Source: Lysobacterales bacterium (GTDB lineage: Bacteria > Pseudomonadota > Gammaproteobacteria > Xanthomonadales > Ahniellaceae). From it: a stretch of DNA of 64,000 bases. Location: contig JADKHK010000013.1 of NCBI GenBank assembly GCA_016721845.1, forward strand, positions 1,594,501 to 1,658,500. Reading direction: 5' to 3'. Position numbers and translations under genes: made by a program. Of the stretch, positions 34,287 to 44,118 are shown piece after piece (the stretch's first letter is position 1; every line of letters starts with the position of its first letter). A model generated the notes under the pieces. The model ran no database searches. It saw nothing but the letters and a program-made list of their open reading frames with translations, and had not been told where the DNA came from.

Positions 34287-35624
34287 TCAGCGCTCGCCGT
34301 CCTCGTCGTCACGCGCCGATTCGATCGGCACCGCATCGCCATCCTCGATGTCGGGTGATTCGTCACCTGCTGCGGCAGCGGCCTCGGCATTGTTCGGATC
34401 GTTCGCCGCCGCCTCGATCATCTGCTGTTCGTCGGTCTGCACGCCGATGTGATACGTCGCGAAGCCGGGCAACACGATCTGGTTCAGGGCCATTCCGATG
34501 AGCTTGCCCTGCACCGGCGACACGATCGCGCGTTCGCTGTTCTGCACCGGATCGACGACCTTGCCGAGACGCTGGCCGACACGCACGCGATCACCGAGAT
34601 TCACCTCGGAGAACAGCATGCCGCCGGCGTCCGAACGCACCCACTTCGCCGAGTAGAACAAGGCTTGCGGCTCCGCCCACATGCGGAAGCTGCGGGTCAT
34701 GCCCATCTTGTGCAGCAGGGTGTGCAAGGCCTGCACCGCATGATCGATCTCGGCGGGCTCCAGTCGCATTGGTGAGCCCACTTCGAAGGTGATGGCCGGA
34801 ATTCCCGCTTCGACGGCCGCGCGCCGCAACATGCCGCGCGCACCTGGCGAATGCAGCACGGCGGTGGCGCCGAAGCCGCGCGAGAACTCGAGCACGGCCG
34901 GTATGCGCAGATCGCCACGCACCTGCGGCAGGTTCTTGCGATCGAACGAGCCGGTATGGAAATCGACCAATGCCTGGCAATTCACCGCGACTTCGTTGAA
35001 AAAACTGTGCGCGATGCGCGAGGCGGCACTGCCGGTGGTCGAGCCCGGGAAGTAGCGATTCAGGTCGCGCCGATCCGGGAGGTAACGCGAACCGCGCGCG
35101 TAGCCGAGGAAATTCACGATCGGCACGCCGATGACGGTCCCCGACATTTCCACCGGATCGAGTTCGTTCATCAGTCGGCGAATGATCTCGATGCCATTCA
35201 ACTCGTCGCCATGCACGGCAGCGGTCAGGCAGATGCGCGGCCCGACCGTCGATCCATGCACGACGATCACCGGCGTGGTCACCACGGTGCCGTCGAAGCT
35301 CTGCCCGGAGGCCCAGCGCAACTCTGCGCGCGTGCCCGGCCTGACCGATTGACCCAGCAGTGACAGCGGTGTGGTCTCGGCGCCTTCGGCCAACACCGGC
35401 ACCGGGGTCACCGCCACGGCATCCATCGTGGGCGAAATCACCGCAGCCGGCGTTCGCGCGACCGGCGATGGCGCGATCGGTGCCTGGTCAGCGGTGTCCG
35501 CTGTCGATGGCTTCGCCTTTGCGGGCGCCACCGCTTGCACGGGCTGGGCTGCATCGACGGGAAAGTCTTGGGCCACGACCCCGCTCGCGCCCAGCAGCGC
35601 GGCGAGTGCCCACAGCCCCCTCAC
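34287..35624 (-). CDS. Exported succinylglutamate desuccinylase/aspartoacylase-family protein (M14-like)
   Basis: A 445-residue protein with an N-terminal signal peptide (RGLWALAALLGASGVVAQ). A Pro/Ala-rich linker of about 90 residues precedes a zinc carboxypeptidase-like deacylase domain. Zinc ligands are in HGDELNG and DFHTGSF. A C-terminal beta-barrel (GGMLFSEVNLGDRVRVG) and an acidic tail follow. The start is GTG, overlapping the zur stop. Being encoded directly after a zinc-uptake regulator, it may be a zinc-dependent periplasmic enzyme whose production is linked to zinc status. The substrate is unknown. Confidence 0.82.
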   Translation of the reverse strand: MRGLWALAALLGASGVVAQDFPVDAAQPVQAVAPAKAKPSTADTADQAPIAPSPVARTPAAVISPTMDAVAVTPVPVLAEGAETTPLSLLGQSVRPGTRAELRWASGQSFDGTVVTTPVIVVHGSTVGPRICLTAAVHGDELNGIEIIRRLMNELDPVEMSGTVIGVPIVNFLGYARGSRYLPDRRDLNRYFPGSTTGSAASRIAHSFFNEVAVNCQALVDFHTGSFDRKNLPQVRGDLRIPAVLEFSRGFGATAVLHSPGARGMLRRAAVEAGIPAITFEVGSPMRLEPAEIDHAVQALHTLLHKMGMTRSFRMWAEPQALFYSAKWVRSDAGGMLFSEVNLGDRVRVGQRLGKVVDPVQNSERAIVSPVQGKLIGMALNQIVLPGFATYHIGVQTDEQQMIEAAANDPNNAEAAAAAGDESPDIEDGDAVPIESARDDEDGER

Positions 35625-36100
35625 GTCGCCGCCCCGCGACAGGCGGCGCAGACGCCATGCACTTCCAGCGTCTGCGCCCGCGGCGTGAATCCGAGCGCAT
35701 GGGCATGCGCGACCAACTGCGTCGCCACTTTCGAATCGCAGAACTCGGTCGCCGCACCGCACTCGTCGCAGATGAAGAACGGTACCGTGTGGCGCTGGTC
35801 CGGATGATGGCAACTGGTATAGGCGTTGATCGATTCGAGCTTGTGGATGAAGCCGTGCTCGATCAGGAAATCGAGCGCGCGATAGACCTGGGTCGGGGCC
35901 GCGCGCGCCACTTCCGGGCGCAGCTGGTCGAGCAGGTCATAGGCCTTGACCGGCTTGTCGGCGACCGCGATCAGCTCCAGCACGCGCCGACGCATCGGCG
36001 TCAGCTTGAGTCCGCGCGCGTCACACGCGGCTTCCACGGCATGCACGAATGTCACCGGCGCATGTGCGTGCTGGTGACCGCCGTGCCGCAGCGGACTCAT
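35621..36100 (-). CDS. zur: Zinc uptake regulator Zur (Fur family)
   Basis: A 159-residue metalloregulator. The winged helix lies at about residues 20-95 (LTPMRRRVLELI and APTQVYRALDFLIEHGFIH). The dimerisation domain follows, with structural-zinc cysteines in CDECG and CAACR. A His-rich N-terminus (RHGGHQHAHAP) is present. With zinc it represses zinc-import genes. One base separates its start from the gltX stop, and its own stop overlaps the next start, giving a gltX-zur-deacylase transcription unit. Confidence 0.85.
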   Translation of the reverse strand: MSPLRHGGHQHAHAPVTFVHAVEAACDARGLKLTPMRRRVLELIAVADKPVKAYDLLDQLRPEVARAAPTQVYRALDFLIEHGFIHKLESINAYTSCHHPDQRHTVPFFICDECGAATEFCDSKVATQLVAHAHALGFTPRAQTLEVHGVCAACRGAAT

Positions 36101-36101
36101 C

Positions 36102-37514
36102 TCAGGCAACCTGACGCTGGCAGTGGCGAATCGCGGCATCGATGCGCGCAAGCGCGCGCTTCTGGCCGGTCAGGTAGACCGTCTGGTCGATCGACGGCGA
36201 TACCTGCGAGCCGGTGATCGCGACACGCAGCGGCTGTGCCACCTTGCCCAAACCGACGCCGACCTGCTCGGCTGCGGCGCGCAGGGCGGCATCGACCGTG
36301 GCCGGCGACCACTCGCCCTCGGGAATCGCCGCCAGCGCATCATGCGCCGCCTGCAGCGGCTGCGCAGCGCTGGCGAGCAGGTGCTTCGCGGCCGAATCGG
36401 CCTCGTAGCTCTCGAATTCCTCGTACCAGCAGCGCGCCTTCTCGGCCATTTCCTTCAGCGTCTTTACGCGATCGCGCAACGCGATCACGATCTCCGCCGG
36501 CTTCGGACCATGCGCCATCGCGTAGTGCAGGTCTTCCAGGTGCGGGATCAGGTGCAGGGCGACTTTTTCGGGCGCATCGGTCTTGAGGTAGTGCTGGTTC
36601 AGCCAGGTCAGCTTGTCCATGTCGAAGCGCGCCGGCGCGCGATTCACATCGCGCACGTCGAATTTCTGGACCAGTTCCTCGCGCGAGAACACTTCCTGGT
36701 CGCCATGCGACCAGCCGAGGCGCACCAGGTAATTCAGCAACGCGTGCGGCAGGAAACCGTCGTCGCGGTAATTCATCACGTTGACGGCGCCATGGCGCTT
36801 GGACAGGCGGGCACCGTCCTGGCCAAGGATCATCGGCAAGTGCGCGAACACCGGCGGTGCGTGTCCCATGGCGTGGTAGATGTTGATCTGGCGCGGCGTG
36901 TTGTTGATGTGGTCGTCGCCACGGATCACTTCGGAGATCTTCATGTCGACATCGTCGACCACGACCGCGAAGTTGTAGGTCGGGAAATCGTCCGAGCGCC
37001 AGATGATCAGGTCATCGAGTTCCTCGTTCGAAATTTCGATCTTGCCGCGCACCTTGTCGTCGAACACGACGCTGCCGGACTGCGGGTTCTTGAAGCGGAT
37101 CACCGGCACCACGCCGTCGACCGCCGCGGCACCGTGCCGACACTTGCCGTCGTAACGCGGTTTCTCATTGTTGGCCATCTGTTGCTCGCGCAGCGACTCC
37201 AGGCGCTCCTTGCTGCACCAGCATTGATACGCCTTGCCCTCAGCCAGCAGCTGCTGCGCGACATGGCGATATCGATCCATGCGCTCGGTCTGGTAGAACG
37301 GACCTTCGTCGTAGTCGAGGCCGAGCCACTCCATCGCATCCAGGATCGCGTTCACCGACTCCTGCGTCGAACGCTCGCGGTCCGTGTCCTCGATGCGCAG
37401 GATGAAGGTGCCGTTCTGGCGGCGCGCCTCCAGCCAGCAATACAGCGCCGTGCGGGCGCCGCCCAGGTGCAGCAGGCCGGTGGGACTCGGGGCGAAGCGG
37501 GTGCGGTAGGTCAT
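36102..37514 (-). CDS. gltX: Glutamyl-tRNA synthetase
   Basis: A 470-residue class I synthetase that charges tRNA-Glu. The nucleotide-binding HIGH-type motif appears as APSPTGLLHLGGAR near residue 8. The KMSKS equivalent is LSKRHGAVNV. The C-terminal anticodon-binding helices are complete. The minus-strand -10 box TATCCT at 37541-37546 predicts a leader of about 25 bases with no Shine-Dalgarno. It is a housekeeping gene. Confidence 0.96.
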   Translation of the reverse strand: MTYRTRFAPSPTGLLHLGGARTALYCWLEARRQNGTFILRIEDTDRERSTQESVNAILDAMEWLGLDYDEGPFYQTERMDRYRHVAQQLLAEGKAYQCWCSKERLESLREQQMANNEKPRYDGKCRHGAAAVDGVVPVIRFKNPQSGSVVFDDKVRGKIEISNEELDDLIIWRSDDFPTYNFAVVVDDVDMKISEVIRGDDHINNTPRQINIYHAMGHAPPVFAHLPMILGQDGARLSKRHGAVNVMNYRDDGFLPHALLNYLVRLGWSHGDQEVFSREELVQKFDVRDVNRAPARFDMDKLTWLNQHYLKTDAPEKVALHLIPHLEDLHYAMAHGPKPAEIVIALRDRVKTLKEMAEKARCWYEEFESYEADSAAKHLLASAAQPLQAAHDALAAIPEGEWSPATVDAALRAAAEQVGVGLGKVAQPLRVAITGSQVSPSIDQTVYLTGQKRALARIDAAIRHCQRQVA

Positions 37515-37572
37515 GGATGGAAGCTCGAGAGTAGGCGGCAAGGATAGCAAGGCGAAACCGACGCGCAGGTGA

Positions 37573-38682
37573 CTACGCGGTCTCTCGCCGCGCCGCGTAG
37601 AACACCTCGGCAAAGGCCTCGAAACGGTGTTCGGCGATGGCGGCGCGGATGCCCTGCATCAGCTCCTGGTAATAGTGCAGGTTGTGGATGGTGGCCAGCG
37701 TCGAGAACAGCATTTCGCCGCACTTGTCGAGATGACGCAGGTAGGCCCGCGTGAAGTTCTGGCAGGTGTAGCAGGTGCAGTCCTTGTCGACCGGCGCGGT
37801 GTCGCGTTCGTAGCGGGCATTGCGGATGCGCACGTTGCCGAAGCGCGTGAACAGGTGCCCGTTGCGCGCGTTGCGGGTCGGCATGACGCAGTCGAACATG
37901 TCGACGCCGCGGCGCACGCCCTCGACGATGTCTTCGGGCCGGCCGACGCCCATCAGATAACGCGGGCGATCGGTCGGCAGATGCGGCAGGGTCACGTCGA
38001 GCACATGCTCGCGCTCGGGCGCCGGTTCGCCCACGGAAAGCCCGCCGATCGCATAGCCATCGAATCCGATCTGTGCAAGACCTTCGGCCGAGCGCTTGCG
38101 CAGGGGTTCGTACATCCCGCCCTGGACGATGCCGAACAACGCATTCGGATTCTGCAGCTTGTCGAAGGCGACACGACTGCGCTCGGCCCAGGCCAGCGAC
38201 AATTCCATCGACTCGCGCGCCTGCATCTCGGTGGCCGGATACGGGGTGCATTCGTCGAAGATCATCACGATGTCCGAATTCAAGGCGCGCTGGATGCGCA
38301 TCGATTCCTCGGGCGACAGGAACACCTTGCGCCCGTCGACCGGGGATGCGAAATGCACGCCTTCCTTCGTAATCTTGCGCCGCTCGGCCAGCGACCAGAC
38401 CTGAAAACCGCCGGAGTCGGTCAGGATCGGCTTGTCCCAGCCGATGAAGCCGTGCAGGCCGCCATGCGCCTCGATCACCTCGGTGCCGGGACGCAGCCAC
38501 AAGTGGAAGGTATTGCCGAGGATGATCTCGGCACCGATGTCGAGCACCTGCTGCGGCGTCATGCCTTTGACGGAGCCATAGGTGCCGACCGGCATGAAGG
38601 CCGGCGTCTCGACCGTGCCCTTGTCGAACTGCAGGCGACCGCGGCGAGCGCGGCCGTCGGTGGTATCGAGCGTGAACTGCAT
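37573..38682 (-). CDS. tgt: tRNA-guanine transglycosylase
   Basis: A 369-residue TIM-barrel enzyme that exchanges guanine-34 for preQ1 in tRNAs with GUN anticodons. The catalytic Asp residues are in LTDSGGFQV and MFDCVMPTRNARNG. The zinc site is CTCYTCQNFTRAYLRH plus a later His. It overlaps the queA stop by one base, forming the usual queA-tgt queuosine unit. Confidence 0.97.
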   Translation of the reverse strand: MQFTLDTTDGRARRGRLQFDKGTVETPAFMPVGTYGSVKGMTPQQVLDIGAEIILGNTFHLWLRPGTEVIEAHGGLHGFIGWDKPILTDSGGFQVWSLAERRKITKEGVHFASPVDGRKVFLSPEESMRIQRALNSDIVMIFDECTPYPATEMQARESMELSLAWAERSRVAFDKLQNPNALFGIVQGGMYEPLRKRSAEGLAQIGFDGYAIGGLSVGEPAPEREHVLDVTLPHLPTDRPRYLMGVGRPEDIVEGVRRGVDMFDCVMPTRNARNGHLFTRFGNVRIRNARYERDTAPVDKDCTCYTCQNFTRAYLRHLDKCGEMLFSTLATIHNLHYYQELMQGIRAAIAEHRFEAFAEVFYAARRETA

Positions 38683-39716
38683 CAGGAATCCTTGGGCGGC
38701 ACGATGAACATCGCGTCACCGTACGAGAAGAATCGGTAGCGCTGGGCCACGGCGTGGGCGTAGGCGGCGAGCACGCGCTCGCGTCCGGCAAAGGCCGAAA
38801 CCAGCATCAGCAGGGTCGATTCGGGCAAGTGGAAGTTGGTGATCAAGGCATCGACCGAGCGGATGCGATAGCCCGGAAAGATGAAGATCTGCGTCTCGCC
38901 CGCGAAAGGCTTGACCTCGCCCTCGCGCGAGGCTGATTCGAGCGCACGCACGACGGTGGTGCCGACCGCGATCACGCGATGTCCGGCCGCACGCGTCGCC
39001 CGGATCTGCTCGCACAGCACCGCGCCGACGTTCAACCATTCCGAATGCATCGTGTGCTCGTGCACCGAGTCGACCCGCATCGGCTGGAACGTGCCGGCGC
39101 CGACATGCAAGGTCACGTGACCGAACTGCACGCCGCGGGCACGCAGTTCGTCGAGCAGCGGCGCGTCGAAATGCAGACCGGCCGTGGGTGCCGCGACCGC
39201 ACCCGGTTCGCGCGCGAACACGGTCTGGTAGCGCGCCGCATCTCGCTCGTGGTCGACCTCCTTGATGTAGGGCGGCAGCGGCATCCGCCCGATGCGGTGC
39301 AGGACCGACTCCAGCGGTTCCGGCGTCTCGAAGCGGATCCGGAAGAACTCGCCATCGCGGCCGAGCACGGTGGCCGGCACGCCGTCACCGAGTTCCAGCC
39401 GCGTCCCTTCCTTGGGTGTCTTGCTGGCGCGCATCTGCGCCCGAACCTCGTGTGTGCCGAGCACGCGCTCGATCAGGACCTCGACTTCACCGCCGGTGCT
39501 CTTGCGGCCGAACAGTCGCGCCGGAATGACGCGCGTATCGTTGAACACCAGCAAGTCGCCCGGCTGCAGCAGCGTCAGCAAGTCGCGGAACTGGCCGTCG
39601 ATCAGACACGAATTCGCCCCGTCGAGCACCAACAGGCGACTGGCCGAACGTTCGGCCAGCGGCGACTGCGCGATCAACTCGGCGGGCAGATCGAAGTGGA
39701 AATCGGATTTCTTCAC
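38682..39716 (-). CDS. queA: S-adenosylmethionine:tRNA ribosyltransferase-isomerase
   Basis: A 344-residue enzyme that adds the cyclopentene ring from SAM to preQ1-tRNA. The N-terminus KKSDFHFDLPAELIAQSPL and the block GRMPLPPYIK are family signatures. The GTG at 39716 aligns with the E. coli start; a TTG at 39728 is less likely. It diverges from pyrD. Confidence 0.95.
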   Translation of the reverse strand: MKKSDFHFDLPAELIAQSPLAERSASRLLVLDGANSCLIDGQFRDLLTLLQPGDLLVFNDTRVIPARLFGRKSTGGEVEVLIERVLGTHEVRAQMRASKTPKEGTRLELGDGVPATVLGRDGEFFRIRFETPEPLESVLHRIGRMPLPPYIKEVDHERDAARYQTVFAREPGAVAAPTAGLHFDAPLLDELRARGVQFGHVTLHVGAGTFQPMRVDSVHEHTMHSEWLNVGAVLCEQIRATRAAGHRVIAVGTTVVRALESASREGEVKPFAGETQIFIFPGYRIRSVDALITNFHLPESTLLMLVSAFAGRERVLAAYAHAVAQRYRFFSYGDAMFIVPPKDS

Positions 39717-39844
39717 GGAATGGCCCAATCGGGCCGCGCATTATCGCGCAGACGGGCGATTCGCGGGCGAATCCATGCTCAGGCTCGCCGCTTCGTTCAT
39801 GCGGTGATTCAATACTCGTCCGCCCAGCCCGCCGTGCCGATCCC

Positions 39845-40873
39845 GTGAGCCTCTATTCCCTCACCCGCCCCTTCCTGTTCGCGCTCGATGCCGAAGCCGC
39901 GCATGGCGCCGGCCTGCGCGCCATCGAACTGGCCTATCGCACCGGCCTGAACCCGCTGCTGTCGAGCAGGCCGAAACCGTTGCCGACCCGCGCTTTCGGC
40001 ATCGAATTCCCGAATCCGGTCGGGCTGGCCGCCGGACTGGACAAGAACGCGGCGCACGTCGATGCATTGGCGTCGCTCGGATTCGGTTTCATCGAGGTCG
40101 GCACGATCACGCCCAAACCGCAGCCGGGCAACCCGAAGCCGCGCATGTTCCGCCTGCCCGAGCATCACGCCGTGATCAATCGCCTCGGCTTCAACAATGC
40201 CGGCGTCGATGCACTGATGAAGAACCTCGACTGCGCACGCTACACCGGCGTGCTCGGCATCAACATCGGCAAGAACAAGGACACCCCGAACGAGCGTGCC
40301 GTCGATGATTATCTGATCGGCCTGCGCGCGGTGCACGAGCGCGCGACCTACGTCACCGTGAACATCTCGTCGCCCAACACCAGCGGCCTGCGCGACCTGC
40401 AGGAAGAGGACACGCTGCGCCGTTTCATCGGCCGCTTGCGCGAGGAACAGGAGAAACTCGGCGCGAACGGACGGCGCAAGCCGATGCTGCTGAAGATCGC
40501 ACCGGACTTGACGGAAGCCGAGATGGACGCGATGGCCGAGGTGCTGCTCGCCGCCGGGATCGATGGATTGATCTGCACGAACACGACGATCGAACGTGAT
40601 GCAATCAAGGGCCACCGTCATGCCCATGAGGCGGGCGGGCTCAGCGGGGCACCGGTATTCGCGCGCGCCACGGCCGTCCTCGCCGGCATGGCGAATCGCA
40701 CGAACGGAACACTCCCGATCATCGGTGTCGGCGGCATTCTGGACGGCACCGATGCGCAAGCCAAGATCGCGGCGGGTGCAACCCTGGTGCAGTTCTACAC
40801 CGGCATGATCTATCGGGGTCCGGCCCTGATCGGCGAATCGGTCGAGGCGATCCGTGCCGGCAGGGGCTTCTGA
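39845..40873 (+). CDS. pyrD: Dihydroorotate dehydrogenase (quinone), class 2
   Basis: A 342-residue FMN enzyme of pyrimidine synthesis. It oxidises dihydroorotate and passes electrons to quinone at the inner membrane. The amphipathic membrane-docking N-terminus (LYSLTRPFLFALDAE), NISSPNTSGLRDLQ with the class 2 catalytic Ser, and the FMN-phosphate site GVGGI are visible. It starts with GTG. It is one base ahead of murB's ATG and probably cotranscribed with it. Confidence 0.95.
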   Translation: MSLYSLTRPFLFALDAEAAHGAGLRAIELAYRTGLNPLLSSRPKPLPTRAFGIEFPNPVGLAAGLDKNAAHVDALASLGFGFIEVGTITPKPQPGNPKPRMFRLPEHHAVINRLGFNNAGVDALMKNLDCARYTGVLGINIGKNKDTPNERAVDDYLIGLRAVHERATYVTVNISSPNTSGLRDLQEEDTLRRFIGRLREEQEKLGANGRRKPMLLKIAPDLTEAEMDAMAEVLLAAGIDGLICTNTTIERDAIKGHRHAHEAGGLSGAPVFARATAVLAGMANRTNGTLPIIGVGGILDGTDAQAKIAAGATLVQFYTGMIYRGPALIGESVEAIRAGRGF

Positions 40874-40874
40874 C

Positions 40875-41903
40875 ATGCTTGATCGGACGCTGCGCGAACA
40901 GGTGTCGCTGAAGCCGATGAATACCTTCGGCGTCGAAGCCCGAGCGCGCTGGTATGCGGAAGTCGCATCGCCGACCGACCTGTCCGCGCTGCTCGCCGAT
41001 GAACGCGTCGTGGATCGGCCCGTGCTCGTGCTCGGCGGCGGCAGCAATCTGCTGCTGACGCGCGACCCCGCCGGGCTGGTGGTGCGCTACACCGACGAGC
41101 ATATTCGCGTCATTGCGCCGGGCCGCGATTCGCACCTGGTCGAAGTCGGCGCCGGCCGGAGTTGGCATGCGTTCGTCGAGTGGTCGTTGGCCAACGGTTA
41201 TGTCGGCCTGGAGAATCTGGCCTTGATCCCGGGCACGGTGGGTGCTGCACCGATCCAGAACATCGGCGCGTATGGCGTCGAGGTCGAATCGTTCGTCAAC
41301 GCGGTCGAAGTATTCGATCGCGAGCGCCGCTGCACGACCATCTTCAAACATGACTTCTGCGAATTCGCTTATCGGTTCAGCCGCTTCAAGCGGGACGACG
41401 AGCGCGATCGCTACATCGTCGTCAATGTCCGCTTCCGGCTGCCGCGCAGTGGCGGACTGCGGCTCGACTATCCGGGCATCCGCGAAGAACTGGCCACGAT
41501 GCAGATCGCAGCACCGGGCGCGCAGGATGTCTTCGACGCCGTCGTCCGCCTGCGTCGTCGCAAGCTGCCGGACCCGGCGCAGATCGGCAACGCAGGAAGC
41601 TTCTTCAAGAATCCGGTGGTCTCCACCGACGTCGCCCAGGCACTGCTGAGTGCGCACCCATCAGCGCCGAACTTCGACGCCGGTGCGGGCCAGCGCAAAC
41701 TCAGCGCCGGCTGGCTGATCGACCAGTGCGGGCTCAAGGGCTACCGCGATGGCGATGCCGGCGTTTCGGCGCAACACGCGCTGGTGCTGGTCAATCACGG
41801 CAATGCCAGCGGCATCGACATCTGGCGCGTCGCCCAGCATGTTCAGGCCTGCGTGCGCAACCGATTCGCGATCACGCTCGACCCGGAGCCGGTGGTGATC
41901 TGA
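40875..41903 (+). CDS. murB: UDP-N-acetylenolpyruvoylglucosamine reductase
   Basis: A 342-residue FAD enzyme that makes UDP-MurNAc for peptidoglycan. The FAD-binding LGGGSNLLLT, the NIGAYGVEV block and the catalytic Ser in GNAGSFFKNPVV mark a type I MurB. The ATG two bases after the pyrD stop is preceded by an AGGGG site; a GTG-type frame opening inside pyrD is less likely. Confidence 0.95.
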   Translation: MLDRTLREQVSLKPMNTFGVEARARWYAEVASPTDLSALLADERVVDRPVLVLGGGSNLLLTRDPAGLVVRYTDEHIRVIAPGRDSHLVEVGAGRSWHAFVEWSLANGYVGLENLALIPGTVGAAPIQNIGAYGVEVESFVNAVEVFDRERRCTTIFKHDFCEFAYRFSRFKRDDERDRYIVVNVRFRLPRSGGLRLDYPGIREELATMQIAAPGAQDVFDAVVRLRRRKLPDPAQIGNAGSFFKNPVVSTDVAQALLSAHPSAPNFDAGAGQRKLSAGWLIDQCGLKGYRDGDAGVSAQHALVLVNHGNASGIDIWRVAQHVQACVRNRFAITLDPEPVVI

Positions 41904-41970
41904 GCTTGTCGGCAGGACGCGGATAGTCGATAACATCGACCCTCGTCCAACCCGACCGAAGGCCGCTCCC

Positions 41971-44100
41971 ATGGCGAACATTCCCGCTGCATCGACCACG
42001 CCCACATTGCCGCAACAGGTCTCTCCCGAAGCCCGGCAGGCACGCGCCTTCCAGCTCTCGCTGGCACGAACCGAATACAACTACATGCGCAGTTACCTGG
42101 AAGCGGTGCCGATGTCGGCGGACTTGCCCGACGCGGAGAAATTCAGCCTCGATTTCGAAGCCCAGGTCGTCAAGGTCTTCAAGCCGCTGGCCGAGAACTT
42201 CAAGAATGCCGTCGAATTCCTGCTCCGGCGCGAACTGGCCAACGACCTGCCGACCGACGCGCTGAAGCGCGTGCATGACGCCTACGAGAAACTGCGCGAA
42301 GACTTCAGCCTGCTGCATCCAAAGCGCGACATCGAAGAATTGAAAGCCTTTCTCGAAAGTCTGGCGGCATTGCCGAAGGCGCTGGAAGGCTTGGTCACGT
42401 TGCCCAAGGATGTCGAGAAGATGCTCGCCGGCCTGAAGGCGGTGTTCGACGAATTCCTGGCGACCGGGCCGACTGCGTTCCTGAAGTCGACGCTGTTCGA
42501 CACGCTCAACGCGACCCATGGCCGCGATTACCTGATGCCGCATTCGATCGCCGACTACGAGACGCAGTTCACCGCGATGGCACCACCGATGATGTTGACG
42601 CTCGAACGCCAGCCGTGGATGCCGAAGGACGACAAGCCCTGCGAGCAGGACTGGTTCTTCGGACACCTGCAGATCGCCGGTTTCAATACCACCCAATTGC
42701 GCGGCGTCGTGCGGGAGGCAGCAGCGGGCAGCCAGGCGATCGTGCTCGCCGACCTGCAGAAGAAGTGCCCGATCAACGATGCGCTGCTGCAGCGCGTACT
42801 CAGCGACCCGACGATCACGCTCGACCAAGCGATTTCCACGCGGCGCCTGTACGCCGTCGATTTCTCCCAGTTCGAGGGCGCAAAGGCCGATTGCCTGCAC
42901 GGCGAGCAGCGCTACCTCTGCGCACCGATCGCACTGTTCTATTGGAATCCGACGCCGCCGCCGGGCTACCCGCCGGGCGGTGCGTTGCAGCCGGTCGCGA
43001 TCCAGCTGGCGCAGCAGTTCGATGCCGAATCGGCGCCGATCTTCACCCCGAACGACTGCGCCGGCGGCAACGACCCGACGCTGCTGAAGTGGCGCATCGC
43101 GAAACTCCTGGTGAATGTCATCAGTGCGATCCAGCACGAGTCGGTGGCCCATCTCGGCGACTGCCACCTGATCATCGAGGCGATGGTGGTCGCCACGCAT
43201 CGCCAGCTCGCCGACACGCATCCGCTGTTCAAGCTGTTGTGGCCGCATTTCCGCTTCACCATCAACATCAATGATGACGCCATCCACAGCCTGATCGTGC
43301 CGGGCGGCGTGGTCGCGACCAATGTCGGTCCGGCCATCGAATCGACCCTCGAACTCGTCGGCAACGCCCACCGGGCCTGGCGCTGGGACGACAATTGCCC
43401 CGATCGCGTGTTCGCGTTGCGCGGCGTCGACCAGCTGCCCTCCTTCCCGTTCCGCGACGACACCCTCCTGCTCTGGACTGCGACGCGCAAGTTTGTGGGC
43501 GATTACCTGCGCGTCTACTACCGAAATGATCAGGACGTGCGCGATGACAGCGAATTGCAGGGCTGGATCCACGAACTCACGTCACCGCTGTATTGCGGCT
43601 TCAAGGGACTCGGCGGACTCGCCACGACCGGCGATCCGCAGCGCCCGTACCGGATCGAACGCCTCGACTACCTGATCGACATGGTCGCGCACATCATCTA
43701 CACCGCCGGGCCGCAGCACGCTTCGGTGAACTATGCGCAGTATCCGTTGATGTCCTACATGCCGAGCGTCGGCGGCACCATCTACCATGCCCCCCCGACG
43801 CGCAGCGACACCTTGAACAGCATCGACGACTGCATGGCCTGGTATCCGCCGCTGGATGTCGCGCTGTACACGTTCTCGTTCGAATACCTGCTGAGCAGCG
43901 TGCAATACGACACCTTCGGTCACTACGAGCACAACCCGCGCGATCCGTATTTCGGCGATGCGCGCGTGCAACCGCTGGTCGCCGATTTCCAGGGTGAACT
44001 CGCCGCGATCGAAAAGGAGATCCGCCAGCGCAACCGGACGCGGCCGATGCCCTACCCGTTCCAGCTGCCGTCGATGATTCCAAACAGCATCAGCATCTGA
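41971..44100 (+). CDS. Bacterial lipoxygenase
   Basis: A 709-residue non-haem iron dioxygenase that should add O2 to polyunsaturated fatty acids. The signature His-X4-His-X4-His-X17-His-X8-His is exact (H389, H394, H399, H417, H426). H583 with N587 (HASVN) completes the metal site, and the chain ends in Ile 709 (PNSISI), the carboxylate ligand. Ala 437 occupies the position that favours S-stereochemistry in known enzymes. There is no PLAT domain; the N-terminal 200 residues are helical. No signal peptide is apparent, unlike Pseudomonas LoxA. It converges on the GGDEF gene 18 bases away. Confidence 0.93.
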   Translation: MANIPAASTTPTLPQQVSPEARQARAFQLSLARTEYNYMRSYLEAVPMSADLPDAEKFSLDFEAQVVKVFKPLAENFKNAVEFLLRRELANDLPTDALKRVHDAYEKLREDFSLLHPKRDIEELKAFLESLAALPKALEGLVTLPKDVEKMLAGLKAVFDEFLATGPTAFLKSTLFDTLNATHGRDYLMPHSIADYETQFTAMAPPMMLTLERQPWMPKDDKPCEQDWFFGHLQIAGFNTTQLRGVVREAAAGSQAIVLADLQKKCPINDALLQRVLSDPTITLDQAISTRRLYAVDFSQFEGAKADCLHGEQRYLCAPIALFYWNPTPPPGYPPGGALQPVAIQLAQQFDAESAPIFTPNDCAGGNDPTLLKWRIAKLLVNVISAIQHESVAHLGDCHLIIEAMVVATHRQLADTHPLFKLLWPHFRFTININDDAIHSLIVPGGVVATNVGPAIESTLELVGNAHRAWRWDDNCPDRVFALRGVDQLPSFPFRDDTLLLWTATRKFVGDYLRVYYRNDQDVRDDSELQGWIHELTSPLYCGFKGLGGLATTGDPQRPYRIERLDYLIDMVAHIIYTAGPQHASVNYAQYPLMSYMPSVGGTIYHAPPTRSDTLNSIDDCMAWYPPLDVALYTFSFEYLLSSVQYDTFGHYEHNPRDPYFGDARVQPLVADFQGELAAIEKEIRQRNRTRPMPYPFQLPSMIPNSISI

Positions 44101-44118
44101 TCGCTGAAGGCCGTTGAC

